Counted from the stretch's first letter, positions 26,476 through 35,029 are shown. The stretch is DNA of 35,176 nt from Thiomicrorhabdus sp. (GCA_015487015.1 WFQP01000021.1:1-35176); one strand, 5' to 3'. A program made the numbers and translations. Notes: generated from the sequence alone by a model not told the origin.

Positions 26476-27789
26476 TTATAATTTCAATCGAAGATTAGGC
26501 TCAATATTGTCAATTAATGTACTGGGCACTCCATGCTCTGTAGCCAGTACGCGCCAGCATGATACCTGTTCAATGGTTTCATCTAAAATAGAATTAATTT
26601 TGGTTCGTGTAAACAGCGGGCTAATGCGTTCTAAGCTGTAAAAGTCATCTCGTGTAAATTCATCACGCTTGCCATTTAGGCTCATCCAGTGACTGTTTAC
26701 CCAGCGGCTGCCTTTTTTGTAGCTGTAGGCTAAATCGTAGGCGGGGGCAAGTTGCCATATGTGATTCTCATCCAGCATAAACGATACATTTTTAGCGTGG
26801 TCATCGTGGTTACGCGCCACAATATTAAACACCATGCGCTTAAATAGTTGTTCCGCCTCTTTGGCCGATAACTTTAATTGACGTGCAAGTGCAAACAGCT
26901 CGGCATAGGAATAGCTTCCAGGTTGCTTGTAGTCCACATGTGCTAAGCCATTGAGCGTTTGTACATGTCGTTTTTGATTGCCTACTCGCTCAAATCGTTG
27001 CGTAATAAAGTGGCGTCGTTTACCCTCATCCAATAGCTTACACGGCATCATCTCCACCCCACATGCCGTCGCCATTAAATAATAGACATACTCCATTGTT
27101 CCGTATCCCATTGGGTCGCCAAAGGTCTCTTTCTGTTTACTGTGCTCACTTACGCCATCAAACTTCATTAAATAATGAGTAAATGCATCGGGCACCATCG
27201 CTTGTCCTGAACGCACTTGGGTGAAATCGTGATTAAACGCCAGCACTGCTTTAGGCCGTGCGCCTCCCGCGCTCGTGCCAACAGAGAGTAATGACAACAT
27301 CGCTTCACGGTCTACTTGCCCCTCTTTAGAGAGTGCGACGCTAAAATTGGCTCGACTATCTAAAACATCTTGTGCAAACCCCACTAACGACTCTAACTCA
27401 ACTTGTTTAGAGGCGTTTAGATGTTTCAATTTGGTCGCGGGCGCGTATTCCAATGCTCCCATTCCTCGTTTACCAGTATATTGAAGTCGTTGCAACGGTG
27501 TAATATCGTCGGGCTGTTTTCCCTGAGAGGCGATCCACGCATTTAATACCGCGTTTCCAAAGTCGTCAGGCAGCGAATCAGCAATTAAGCCTGGCAAACC
27601 TTTAAAGGTATCGTGCCCAAGGCCTGAAAAAGAGTACACCTGTTTTTTTAACGGCATTTTAATCGGAGACAACTCAACTCCTGTTTGAATAAAGCTTGAG
27701 GCATACTCAAATGCACCCAAGCCTGTCTCTGAATTAAAGCTTACCGCACCAACCAAATGGTTTTGAAAATTAACCTGAATCGTCTCCAT
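26476..27789 (-). CDS. hipA: HipA-family serine/threonine kinase toxin
   Basis: Toxin of a type II toxin-antitoxin pair; E. coli HipA phosphorylates glutamyl-tRNA synthetase and causes growth arrest and persistence. Positions in track numbering (start 27795): Gly-rich ATP loop SVGTSAGGARPK (171-182) with candidate autophosphorylation serines, catalytic aspartate in NHDDHAKN (329-336), and metal aspartate in APAYDLAYS (D354). About 437 residues, full length. The METIQVNF start at 27789 forms a TAATG overlap with the hipB stop and is preferred to ATG 27795. The kinase motifs look active. The target in this organism is unknown. Confidence 0.9.
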   Translation of the reverse strand: METIQVNFQNHLVGAVSFNSETGLGAFEYASSFIQTGVELSPIKMPLKKQVYSFSGLGHDTFKGLPGLIADSLPDDFGNAVLNAWIASQGKQPDDITPLQRLQYTGKRGMGALEYAPATKLKHLNASKQVELESLVGFAQDVLDSRANFSVALSKEGQVDREAMLSLLSVGTSAGGARPKAVLAFNHDFTQVRSGQAMVPDAFTHYLMKFDGVSEHSKQKETFGDPMGYGTMEYVYYLMATACGVEMMPCKLLDEGKRRHFITQRFERVGNQKRHVQTLNGLAHVDYKQPGSYSYAELFALARQLKLSAKEAEQLFKRMVFNIVARNHDDHAKNVSFMLDENHIWQLAPAYDLAYSYKKGSRWVNSHWMSLNGKRDEFTRDDFYSLERISPLFTRTKINSILDETIEQVSCWRVLATEHGVPSTLIDNIEPNLRLKL

Positions 27790-28136
27790 TACCATGACAT
27801 CAATGCCTCATCGTTAGCTTTTTTATTTTGCTTATGTTTTCTTTGCCCAGAGGCTCTTTGACGCTGCTTACCCTGTAACTTAGCTAACTGAATAGGCGAA
27901 AGCATAGGGGGGGGTAAAAATAGGTCAAGCTGTTCTTCTAGGTTGAGCGCCATCATAATGGCCACAAAGGCCTCTAACTGAGCCTTACCTTTTTCTGCAT
28001 TTAAAACGACTTTACGCGACAAGCCCGCACGATCTGCGACCTCTTTCTGAGTTAAATCGGCATTTAACCGAGCCAGCTTAAGTCGATCTCCAAGCATCTC
28101 TGCAATGGCTGAAGGTGATTTGGAATAAGAAACCAT
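27789..28136 (-). CDS. hipB: HipB-type XRE antitoxin
   Basis: 115-residue DNA-binding antitoxin. The helix-turn-helix covers about 17-68 (RLNADLTQKEVADRAGLSRK, VVLNAEKGKAQLEAFVAIM); the basic tail SPIQLAKLQGKQRQRAS is typical of HipA-partnered regulators. It overlaps hipA and should repress the operon with HipA as corepressor. A C8 run (sense strand; plus 27907-27914) encodes Pro75-77 between the HTH and the tail; a one-base slip there would remove the tail and break coupling to hipA. Repeated CTTAAT half sites upstream are candidate operators. Confidence 0.88.
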   Translation of the reverse strand: MVSYSKSPSAIAEMLGDRLKLARLNADLTQKEVADRAGLSRKVVLNAEKGKAQLEAFVAIMMALNLEEQLDLFLPPPMLSPIQLAKLQGKQRQRASGQRKHKQNKKANDEALMSW

Positions 28137-28154
28137 AAAGCCCCCAAAAAAGAA

Positions 28155-28270
28155 CTTAATTAAATAAAATAAGTATTAAGCTCTTATGTTAGCACATTGT
28201 AAGTGCTTAATTATATAAGATGTATAAAGGGGTAAATAAGGGACTTAATTTGAGTTTTTTAGTTATTAAG
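28155..28270. promoter_or_regulatory. Cluster of CTTAAT/ATTAAG half sites upstream of hipB
   Basis: CTTAAT at 28155, 28206 and 28244 and its complement ATTAAG at 28175 and 28265 make two similar inverted pairs (26 and 27 bases end to end) plus a single site. The distal pair extends to a perfect 10-base inverted repeat GGGACTTAAT / ATTAAGTCCC. Arrays of inverted half sites upstream are typical of hipBA autoregulation, though E. coli uses a different sequence. Confidence 0.55.
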
Positions 28271-28354
28271 TCCCAGTTTAGGTACTTTATGGTAGTCATT
28301 TTTAATGAGCGTGCAGGAGGAGGGCTTTACGTAGACGTTAATGTTTTAGAAAAG

Positions 28355-28376
28355 TGTACGGTAAATTTACCGTGCA
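28355..28376. promoter_or_regulatory. Palindromic operator candidate upstream of the Nif11 gene
   Basis: ACGGTAAATTTACCGT (28358-28373) is a perfect 16-base palindrome, extended by TG and CA to 22 bases with one mismatch. Its centre is about 59 bases before the expected transcription start, a typical activator position. It matches no consensus I can name. Confidence 0.6.
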
Positions 28377-28409
28377 AGTGTATTTGCTTAAAGCCTGTAA
28401 TGCTTTTCC

Positions 28410-28418
28410 TGTTAAAAT
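28410..28418 (+). promoter_or_regulatory. Extended -10 promoter for the Nif11 gene
   Basis: TGTTAAAAT fits TGN plus a -10 box; no clear -35 at 17 bases, consistent with activation from the upstream palindrome. Confidence 0.5.
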
Positions 28419-28450
28419 ATGAGTCATTAACGAGAATAGGAGTTTTAAAT

Positions 28451-28666
28451 ATGGCTTTAGATCAACTTAAGGATTTTTTAAAGAAGATGGAGTCAGATCC
28501 TGTGCTTAAAGAAGAGGTACTTGCAAAATGCACAGCAGATGATGTTGCGCGCGTTGCATTAAAGCTTGGTTTTGAATTTTCAGGTGATGAATTATTGAGA
28601 ATGTCAGGTAAAAAAGTTGGCAGGGTGACGGTTACAAAAACAGAGCTTCCTGGTGAGTACCATTAA
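28451..28666 (+). CDS. Nif11-domain small protein (orphan leader-peptide-like)
   Basis: 71 residues from ATG 28451, chosen because AGGAG lies eight bases upstream; the track's longer frame from 28220 runs through promoter and operator sequence. The protein ALDQLKDFLKKMESDPVLKE, then ADDVARVALKLGFEFSGDEL, fits the Nif11 domain, known as the leader of some ribosomally made peptides and as a small protein in nitrogen-fixing bacteria. After the domain only about 20 residues remain (ending TKTELPGEYH), with no double-Gly cleavage site and no Cys/Ser/Thr-rich core, and no modifying enzyme or peptidase-transporter is in the window. Function unknown. Confidence 0.75.
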   Translation: MALDQLKDFLKKMESDPVLKEEVLAKCTADDVARVALKLGFEFSGDELLRMSGKKVGRVTVTKTELPGEYH

Positions 28667-28988
28667 GCCTTAATTCACACTTTTTAAACATCGGTAAAAC
28701 AGGGCTTTGGCGTATTTTAAATATTCGCATAGCTCGCTTTCTTGGTTCAACTCTTTTCCTTTACCCCTCGTGCCACTACAGGCTTTCGAATTCCAGTATT
28801 TCATTTACCCTCTACACTAAGGGGGGGGGAAATGCTTGCTTGCGGTATGAAGAGCGACATAAATACGTGATTCTGTTAAGCTGAGGTGAGTTGTTTAATG
28901 TTTTCTTAAAGACAATTGTTTTCCTTGAGGTGATAGGGAGGATAATTTAGAGCAACGGTCTCTATTTGAATGAAAGGGGTAGCTATTT
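28667..28988. other. Gene-free stretch before cti
   Basis: 322 bases with no convincing ORF or terminator on either strand. It contains a G9 tract (28821-28829, AAGGGGGGGGGAAAT-type flanks) and must hold the cti promoter, but no -35/-10 pair with good spacing stands out. Confidence 0.6.
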
Positions 28989-28991
28989 GTG

Positions 28992-31433
28992 ATGCGAAGA
29001 TGGTTTAAAACATGGCGATTTCATCATTGGATTTTAATGGTGGTTGTGCTGTTATTTGCACTGTTTTTTACTTTTAAAGCACCCTCTTATTCTAACCATA
29101 TGGCCAATGACATTAAGCAAGCTGTTTTATTGGCAGAAAAAACGCCACCAGTGGTCTTTGAGGAGCAAGTTAAACCGATTTTAGAGCGGCGGTGTGTAGT
29201 TTGTCATGGTTGTTATGATGCCCCTTGCCAGCTCAAACTCTCTTCGCCAGAAGGATTGATGAGAGGCGCCAGTGAAGAGCGTGTGTATGATGGCAAACGC
29301 TTAACTAATATGGCACCAACCCGTTTATTGATTGATGAAAAAACGACTGAGGCTTGGCGTGATAGGGGCTTTACCTCGGTGTTGAATGAGGGAGGGGGTT
29401 CACCTCAAAACAACCTTCAAAACTCAGTTTTATACCATCTTTTAAATCTAAAAAAAGAGTACCCTCAGCCTAGTGAGGGGCTGTTGCCTGAGACGTTTAC
29501 ATTAGAGTTAAATCGAGAACAAAGCTGCACAACCATTGAAACGGTTGAGAGCTATTCCCAAGAGCATCCTACATGGGGCATGCCGTATGCCATGCCTAAC
29601 CTATCAGATGCGTCGTATCAAACATTGGTTTCTTGGCTGGTTCAAGGGGCGGTTACTCCGTCGCCTCCTAAGCCATCCTCACAAGCTCAGAATCAAATTG
29701 AGAAGTGGGAGGTTTTTTTAAACCAGTCCTCCAATAAGCACCGCTTGGTGAGCCGTTATTTATACGAGCATTTATTTCATGCGCACATTCAGTTTTTTGA
29801 GACAGATCAACGAGAGTTTTATCGTTTGGTACGTTCTACCACGCCTTCTGGCAAGCCAGTGAACGAGATTGCAACGGTAAGGCCGTATGATGCCCCCACC
29901 CGTAATCCCAATACACCGTTTTATTATCGGTTTATTAAGTATCACCCTAGCATTGTAGTGAAAAGCCATCTTGTTTATACGTTGTCACCTCAACGTATGC
30001 AGCGTTACCAAGCACTGTTTTTTGAAAATAATTATGAAGTGACGCAACGACCCACTTATGAGCCGACTCGTTCAGCCAATCCTTTTAAAACCTTTGAGGT
30101 CATTCCTGTTAAAGCACGTTATCGTTTTTTATTGGATGATGCGCACTTCTTTATTCAGGGGTTTGTAAAAGGCCCCGTTTGTCGAGGGCAGGTGGCTTTA
30201 GATGTGATTGAAGACCGTTTTTGGCTGGTCTTTTTTGATCCAGATAAACCGTTAATTACCAATAGCCCACAATTTTTAGGGCAAATGGCGGATGTATTGC
30301 AAGTACCATCTGATGACCAGAGTCACTTTGAATTGATACGAATTTGGACGGAGTACTGGAAAGGTTTAAAACAGTATATGGAGCAAAAACAGGCTTGGTT
30401 TAAAACAATAGGGGTACACCGATTGGATCATGCCGTTGGGGCTATTTGGGATGGCGATGGGCATAATCCAAATGCAGCATTAACGGTGTTTAGACATTTT
30501 GACAGTGCTTCTGTGGCGTATGGTTTGGTGGGTGAACCGCCTGAAACAGCTTGGATTATTGATTACCCACTGTTTGAACGTATTCATTATTTATTGGTGG
30601 CAGGGTTTAATGTCTATGGCAATGTGAGCCATCAACTAAGCACGCGAATTTACATGGATTTTTTACGCATGGAGGGGGAGGATTACTTCTTGGCTTTTTT
30701 ACCTGTAGATAAACGCAAAGCCATTCGAGACTCTTGGTATCTTGGACAGCGTCGTACAATTGAAGAGCTTTTTTCAGCGCCTCAAGCATGGCTCAATACC
30801 GAGTCGGTGATTGGTTATCAAACGGATGATCCGATGGCAGAATTGTATCAACGCATTCAAACACACTTGTCTCCTGTTGCGCACTCGGCATCCTCTTTAA
30901 ATAAGTGTGATTTACCCTCTTGTGACTCTATTTTGACAACCGATAAGCTCAAGCAAAAGGAGCAAACAAAATTAGAGCAGGCGATGGCTCAAATTTCTCG
31001 GTTAAAAGGGATGCAATTATCTCCTTTTCCAGATATCGCATTTGTTCGAATTAAGACAGAACAACCAGAGAGTGATCTTGCATACACTCTAATTCGTAAC
31101 AAAGCCTACAAGAATGTGACCTCTTTTTTAGCTGATGAACATGAGCGTGATCGTGCCGATATTGAAAATGACTCGATGAGTGTCGTGCCGTGGTTGGAGG
31201 GTGCGTATCCTAATTTCTTTTTTTCAGTGGCACTGGATGATGTTGGAAAGTTTGCTGCACATTGTGCCACCATTCGTACCGATGAAGATTATCAGCGTTT
31301 TGTGGAAGCCTATGGTGTGAGACGAACCAACCCTAAGTTTTGGGAATTGGCGGATTGGTTCCAAGATGAATTTGCTAAGCGAAACCCTGTTACATCAGGT
31401 CTGTTTGACCTGAACCGTTATCAAAACCGATAA
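28992..31433 (+). CDS. cti: Cis/trans fatty acid isomerase
   Basis: Periplasmic heme enzyme that turns cis-unsaturated membrane fatty acids into trans, stiffening the membrane under solvent, heat or osmotic stress. The N-terminal helix (about 14-28) is a signal or anchor; the c-type heme site CVVCH (69-73) lies in the family signature CVVCHGCYDAPCQLKLSSPE. The rest follows the Cti family to the end. About 813 residues, slightly longer than Pseudomonas Cti. The track begins at GTG 28989, but the ATG at 28992 follows AAAGGGG at normal spacing. Activity is normally constitutive and controlled after translation. Confidence 0.93.
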   Translation: MRRWFKTWRFHHWILMVVVLLFALFFTFKAPSYSNHMANDIKQAVLLAEKTPPVVFEEQVKPILERRCVVCHGCYDAPCQLKLSSPEGLMRGASEERVYDGKRLTNMAPTRLLIDEKTTEAWRDRGFTSVLNEGGGSPQNNLQNSVLYHLLNLKKEYPQPSEGLLPETFTLELNREQSCTTIETVESYSQEHPTWGMPYAMPNLSDASYQTLVSWLVQGAVTPSPPKPSSQAQNQIEKWEVFLNQSSNKHRLVSRYLYEHLFHAHIQFFETDQREFYRLVRSTTPSGKPVNEIATVRPYDAPTRNPNTPFYYRFIKYHPSIVVKSHLVYTLSPQRMQRYQALFFENNYEVTQRPTYEPTRSANPFKTFEVIPVKARYRFLLDDAHFFIQGFVKGPVCRGQVALDVIEDRFWLVFFDPDKPLITNSPQFLGQMADVLQVPSDDQSHFELIRIWTEYWKGLKQYMEQKQAWFKTIGVHRLDHAVGAIWDGDGHNPNAALTVFRHFDSASVAYGLVGEPPETAWIIDYPLFERIHYLLVAGFNVYGNVSHQLSTRIYMDFLRMEGEDYFLAFLPVDKRKAIRDSWYLGQRRTIEELFSAPQAWLNTESVIGYQTDDPMAELYQRIQTHLSPVAHSASSLNKCDLPSCDSILTTDKLKQKEQTKLEQAMAQISRLKGMQLSPFPDIAFVRIKTEQPESDLAYTLIRNKAYKNVTSFLADEHERDRADIENDSMSVVPWLEGAYPNFFFSVALDDVGKFAAHCATIRTDEDYQRFVEAYGVRRTNPKFWELADWFQDEFAKRNPVTSGLFDLNRYQNR

Positions 31434-31487
31434 ATTTTGAGTGAAATTATTGATGAATGTAAAGATAAAAAAGAGGCGTGTGCTGTT

Positions 31488-32831
31488 ATGAGTTCTGAGA
31501 ATTTAAATAAAAAAGCATTTGGCTTGTGGAGTGCTGTTTTTTTAGGCATAGGCTCAATGGTGGGCGCGGGTATTTTTATTGTCATTGGGCAAGCGGGGGC
31601 GATCGCAGGCAACTTGGTGATGATCTCTTTTTTAATTGCAGGTGTTATTGCACTGCTTTGTGGTTATTCACTCAGTAAGTTAGCGATTCGTTACCCCAGT
31701 CGTGGTGGCATTATTGAATATTTGGTTCAATCATATGGAGAAGGTTTCTTTTCAGGCGCGTTGGGTGTGCTGTTTTATATTGCACAGCTTGTGGCCATTG
31801 CCGCTGTTGTAAAATCGTTTGGTACTTATGCCGCAACTTATATGGTCGAGGGAGTCACCACAACTTATACCAATGTATTTGCGTTAGGGGTGTTGGCTTT
31901 TTTTGTGGCGGTAAACTTGGTGGGAGCTTCCAGTGTGGCAAAAGCCGAAACGACTATTGTTGTGATTAAACTGGTTGCGTTGTTGGCCTTTACCGTTTCG
32001 GCGCTATTTTTTATAAAGCCATCTAATTTTAACCCTGCGGAAGCGCCGAATTTTATCTATCTTTTTTACGCACTGGGACTGACATTTTTTGCTTTTCAGG
32101 GCTTTAGTGTGATTACCAACAGTGTTGAGGACATGCAAAACCCTTCTGAAATTATGTTGAAGTCCATGATTTTATCCATTGTTTTGGTAGGAATTTTATA
32201 CATTGCAGTAACGGTGGCTGTATTTGGAAACTTATCTTTAGCCGAAATCATTGAAAGCAAAGACTTTGCCTTGGCTAAAGCATCCGAACCCGTTTTTGGC
32301 GAGCTAGGATTTAAAATCATTGCTGCAACCGCGTTATTGGCTACAGCATCCGCCATTAATGCAACGCTTTATGCGGTTACTCAAATAGGGTATACCTTAG
32401 CGAAAGACGGAGACCTTCCCAAAATATATCAAAGAGGAATCTTTCATAATACCGAAGGATTGCTGATTTCAGCGGCCTTAATTGTGCCGATGATTCTCTT
32501 TTTTAATTTAGGAGAAATTGCAGCCATTGCTTCAATTACCGTGCTACTTATTCAGGGATTTACCCATACAGGGCATTTACTGGTAATTAAAGAGACAAAA
32601 GCCAGTTACGGATTGGTGATCTTGGCTATTATTGGAACATTCAGTGCTGCAGGGTTTGCTATTTACTACACATCGGATTCGATTCCACACTTTCCAATGT
32701 TTATTGTAGGAGCATTTGTCTTTGCCTTTGCTTTGGAAGTATTGTTAAAACTTTTTAATGATCGAACCATTAAAAAACAGTTTATTCGTGGTATGAATCG
32801 ATTAAAAAATAGAATTTCAGGTGAACTCTAA
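31488..32831 (+). CDS. APC-superfamily amino acid permease
   Basis: Polytopic transporter with about 12 membrane helices. The first helix has the family motif GIGSMVGAGIFIVIGQAG, followed by ALLCGYSLSKLAIRYPSRGG (helix 2 and loop), as in basic/neutral amino acid permeases. Substrate not predictable. The track uses TTG 31437, four bases after the cti stop; ATG 31488 gives MSSENLNKKAFGLW and a more usual N terminus, but neither has a strong ribosome-binding site. Probably co-transcribed with cti and with the flavoprotein gene behind it (12 bases). Confidence 0.85.
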   Translation: MSSENLNKKAFGLWSAVFLGIGSMVGAGIFIVIGQAGAIAGNLVMISFLIAGVIALLCGYSLSKLAIRYPSRGGIIEYLVQSYGEGFFSGALGVLFYIAQLVAIAAVVKSFGTYAATYMVEGVTTTYTNVFALGVLAFFVAVNLVGASSVAKAETTIVVIKLVALLAFTVSALFFIKPSNFNPAEAPNFIYLFYALGLTFFAFQGFSVITNSVEDMQNPSEIMLKSMILSIVLVGILYIAVTVAVFGNLSLAEIIESKDFALAKASEPVFGELGFKIIAATALLATASAINATLYAVTQIGYTLAKDGDLPKIYQRGIFHNTEGLLISAALIVPMILFFNLGEIAAIASITVLLIQGFTHTGHLLVIKETKASYGLVILAIIGTFSAAGFAIYYTSDSIPHFPMFIVGAFVFAFALEVLLKLFNDRTIKKQFIRGMNRLKNRISGEL

Positions 32832-32843
32832 AAGGTGGCTAAA

Positions 32844-34322
32844 ATGTGTAATGTAGAACTCAGGGCAAACTATGATTTAGTGGTCATTGGTGGTGGTCCC
32901 GCAGGTACGCCTGTTGCCATGGAATATGCTAAATTAAATCAAGAAAAAAGGATTTTACTCATTGATAGGCTTGGAATGCTTGGGGGGGAGTGTTTATTTG
33001 ATGGCTGTATCCCCTCTAAAATCATGCAAATAAGTGCTAAATATATTCAGCGTTTGAGCTCGTTAAAAGAGTTTGGTGTGTCTTTGGACGATTCACACTA
33101 CCAATTGGTGTGGGACAAAATTGTGCAAAGAAAAGAGGCTATTTTATTAAAAAGGTCGGGAGAAGCTAAAAAGAGATTGCCTAAAAATATTGATCTTTAT
33201 AAAGGTTACGCTCAATTTACGGATGAAAAAACGTTATCAGTCATCTCAGAGGGGGCGAAGCCACAGAGCGTTTCTTTTAAACAATGCGTAATTGCAACGG
33301 GTTCTAAGGCCTTTATTCCACCTTTTAAGGGGAGTGGTGTCGCAAAAATTTGGACCAATGAAGATTTCTTTGAGCGGATGGAACTTCCTAAAGATATGAC
33401 GATTATTGGGGATGGTCCCATCGCGATAGAGTTCACTCAAATACTGTCTACATTAGGGGTAAAAATAAATTTAATTGGTCGACAAAAGAGTGTGCTTAAA
33501 CAGGTTGAAGACGAAGCTTCACATTACATACTAAATGCCTTAAAACAGAATAAAAATGTAAACCTTATTCTTAATTCAGAAGTGACGACCATTCATTATA
33601 ACGATGAGTTTGACGTTATTTATACTCAAGATGGGCGTGAAAAATCAATTTGTTCACAAAAAGTGATGGTCGCAACGGGACGTATTGCAAATACCGAATC
33701 GTTAAACCTAGATAAGGCGGGGGTTGATTTTAATAAACAGGGCATACGGACTGATAGCTCACTTCAAAGCAGTTGTCCTCATATTTATGCGAATGGGGAT
33801 GTGGTGGCTCATTTTCCAAGGTTTGCTCATACCGCTCAGTATGGTGCGCACACCATTGCTCAAAATCTTTTTTTAGAGCACAACCTTTTTAAAGTTAATT
33901 TTGACATGAATTCATGGGTACTTTTCAGTGAGCCCAATATTGCAATGGCAGGCCTTTCTGAAAAAGAAGCACTTAAAAGAGGTATGGATGTTATTACAGG
34001 CGTATACGATTACAGTGTCGATGCCAAGAGTCAGATAGAGGGTGAGGATGTTGGTTTTTTAAAGTATGTCGTAAATAAGAAAAATAACCAAATCATAGGC
34101 ATCTTAATTATGACAAATGAAGCGAATACCATTGCTGGAGAAGCGGCGTTAATTGTTTCAAAAAATCTTACATTAAGTGATTTAGTCGCCACCATCCATC
34201 CACACCCAACTCTTTCAGAGTCTTTTGCAAATTTAGCAAAACAGATGATGGGGGAGATTATGCAAGAAAAACTTAAAAACCCATTGATTAAAGCAATGTT
34301 AACGTTTGAGCGGTTTTTATAG
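32844..34322 (+). CDS. Lipoamide-dehydrogenase/mercuric-reductase-like flavoprotein disulfide reductase
   Basis: Class I pyridine nucleotide-disulfide oxidoreductase. FAD-binding GGGPAGTPVAMEYAKL at the N terminus, redox disulfide in GGECLFDGCIPSK (Cys50 and Cys55), NAD(P)-binding region IIGDGPIAIEF, FAD motif HIYANGDVV, and the C-terminal catalytic HPHPTLSESF. All key residues are intact. ATG 32844 follows AAAGGTG; the track's GTG 32835 is less likely. No E1/E2 dehydrogenase or mer genes are nearby, so lipoamide or mercuric substrates are unsupported. G7 (32982-32988) encodes the Gly-Gly before the first Cys. It appears more A/T-rich than its neighbours by eye. Confidence 0.88.
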   Translation: MCNVELRANYDLVVIGGGPAGTPVAMEYAKLNQEKRILLIDRLGMLGGECLFDGCIPSKIMQISAKYIQRLSSLKEFGVSLDDSHYQLVWDKIVQRKEAILLKRSGEAKKRLPKNIDLYKGYAQFTDEKTLSVISEGAKPQSVSFKQCVIATGSKAFIPPFKGSGVAKIWTNEDFFERMELPKDMTIIGDGPIAIEFTQILSTLGVKINLIGRQKSVLKQVEDEASHYILNALKQNKNVNLILNSEVTTIHYNDEFDVIYTQDGREKSICSQKVMVATGRIANTESLNLDKAGVDFNKQGIRTDSSLQSSCPHIYANGDVVAHFPRFAHTAQYGAHTIAQNLFLEHNLFKVNFDMNSWVLFSEPNIAMAGLSEKEALKRGMDVITGVYDYSVDAKSQIEGEDVGFLKYVVNKKNNQIIGILIMTNEANTIAGEAALIVSKNLTLSDLVATIHPHPTLSESFANLAKQMMGEIMQEKLKNPLIKAMLTFERFL

Positions 34323-34366
34323 TTACAACCCCCATATTTAATTAGCTCGTGTTAGGAGATGGATTG

Positions 34367-34939
34367 ATGAAGAGTGATCAAAATGATATTGAAGAAACTT
34401 TAGACACAAATGAGTGGTTTAAGCCAGACTACTCAATAGAAAGAATTTCGTTGGCTGTTGTCTTTATTTTATCCATGTTTGGGGTAGGGGTAACAGATTA
34501 TGCCCCCTTACAAAGCTTAAATTATTGGGGAGCTATGACCGTTATTTTAGCGGTTTCAGGGTTAATCATGGGCTGGTCAAAAGCTCGGCATTTAGGGCAA
34601 CCAGTTTTGCAAACATTGCGTGTACAGATCATCCACTGGTTGGCAACGGGGGTGGCCGTTATAGGTGTTTTCTTATTGTTGAAAGCAGGGCGGTTAAATT
34701 ATGAAGGTACTGGGCTGGTCTTGTTAATTGTTTTAGGATTAGCCACTTTTTTAGACGGATATCGTTTGAATGCTTTTTTTAGTTTCGTAGGAATATTAAT
34801 TTTTATTTTAGCGATAGCCGCCGCCTACATTGAAGAGTATTTGTGGGTATTATTGATTGTTATGTTAACTTTAGGGGGAGCCGCCTTTTTTTGGGAACGG
34901 TATAAATTTAAGAAAATGGCGGAGCTTTTATCTGATTAA
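34367..34939 (+). CDS. Polytopic membrane protein, unknown
   Basis: 190 residues from ATG 34367, which has AGGAG eight bases upstream (the track opens at GTG 34349). A charged N-terminal 25 residues is followed by five or six membrane helices (ISLAVVFILSMFGVGV, WGAMTVILAVSGLIMGW, IIHWLATGVAVIGVFLLL, LVLLIVLGLATFLDGY, ILIFILAIAAAYI, LWVLLIVMLTLGGAAFFW). I recognise no family. Close spacing (44 bases) and orientation suggest it belongs to the cti-permease-flavoprotein unit. A G7 tract follows the stop. Confidence 0.75.
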   Translation: MKSDQNDIEETLDTNEWFKPDYSIERISLAVVFILSMFGVGVTDYAPLQSLNYWGAMTVILAVSGLIMGWSKARHLGQPVLQTLRVQIIHWLATGVAVIGVFLLLKAGRLNYEGTGLVLLIVLGLATFLDGYRLNAFFSFVGILIFILAIAAAYIEEYLWVLLIVMLTLGGAAFFWERYKFKKMAELLSD

Positions 34940-34946
34940 GGGGGGG
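34940..34946. repeat. Intergenic G7 tract
   Basis: TTAAGGGGGGGCGGGGAGAA begins at the last base of the stop region of the membrane-protein gene; same A-then-G-run-then-A-rich layout as the other tracts. Confidence 0.6.
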
Positions 34947-35029
34947 CGGGGAGAAAAATTTAGGTAGCTCTTAATGCTGTAAAAAAATGTAATAAATTTG
35001 GCAGTGTAAGCTTTTCTTTTTGGTAGTTT

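Noticed and set aside
28220-28450. N-terminal 77 residues of the 148-residue ORF in the track
   Set aside because: They cross the hipB-side half sites, the palindrome and the extended -10; the AGGAG before ATG 28451 and the Nif11 domain start show the true gene is the last 71 residues.
32844-34322. Mercuric reductase or true lipoamide dehydrogenase
   Set aside because: No N-terminal heavy-metal domain, no C-terminal vicinal cysteines of MerA, and no E1/E2 genes; only the superfamily can be stated.
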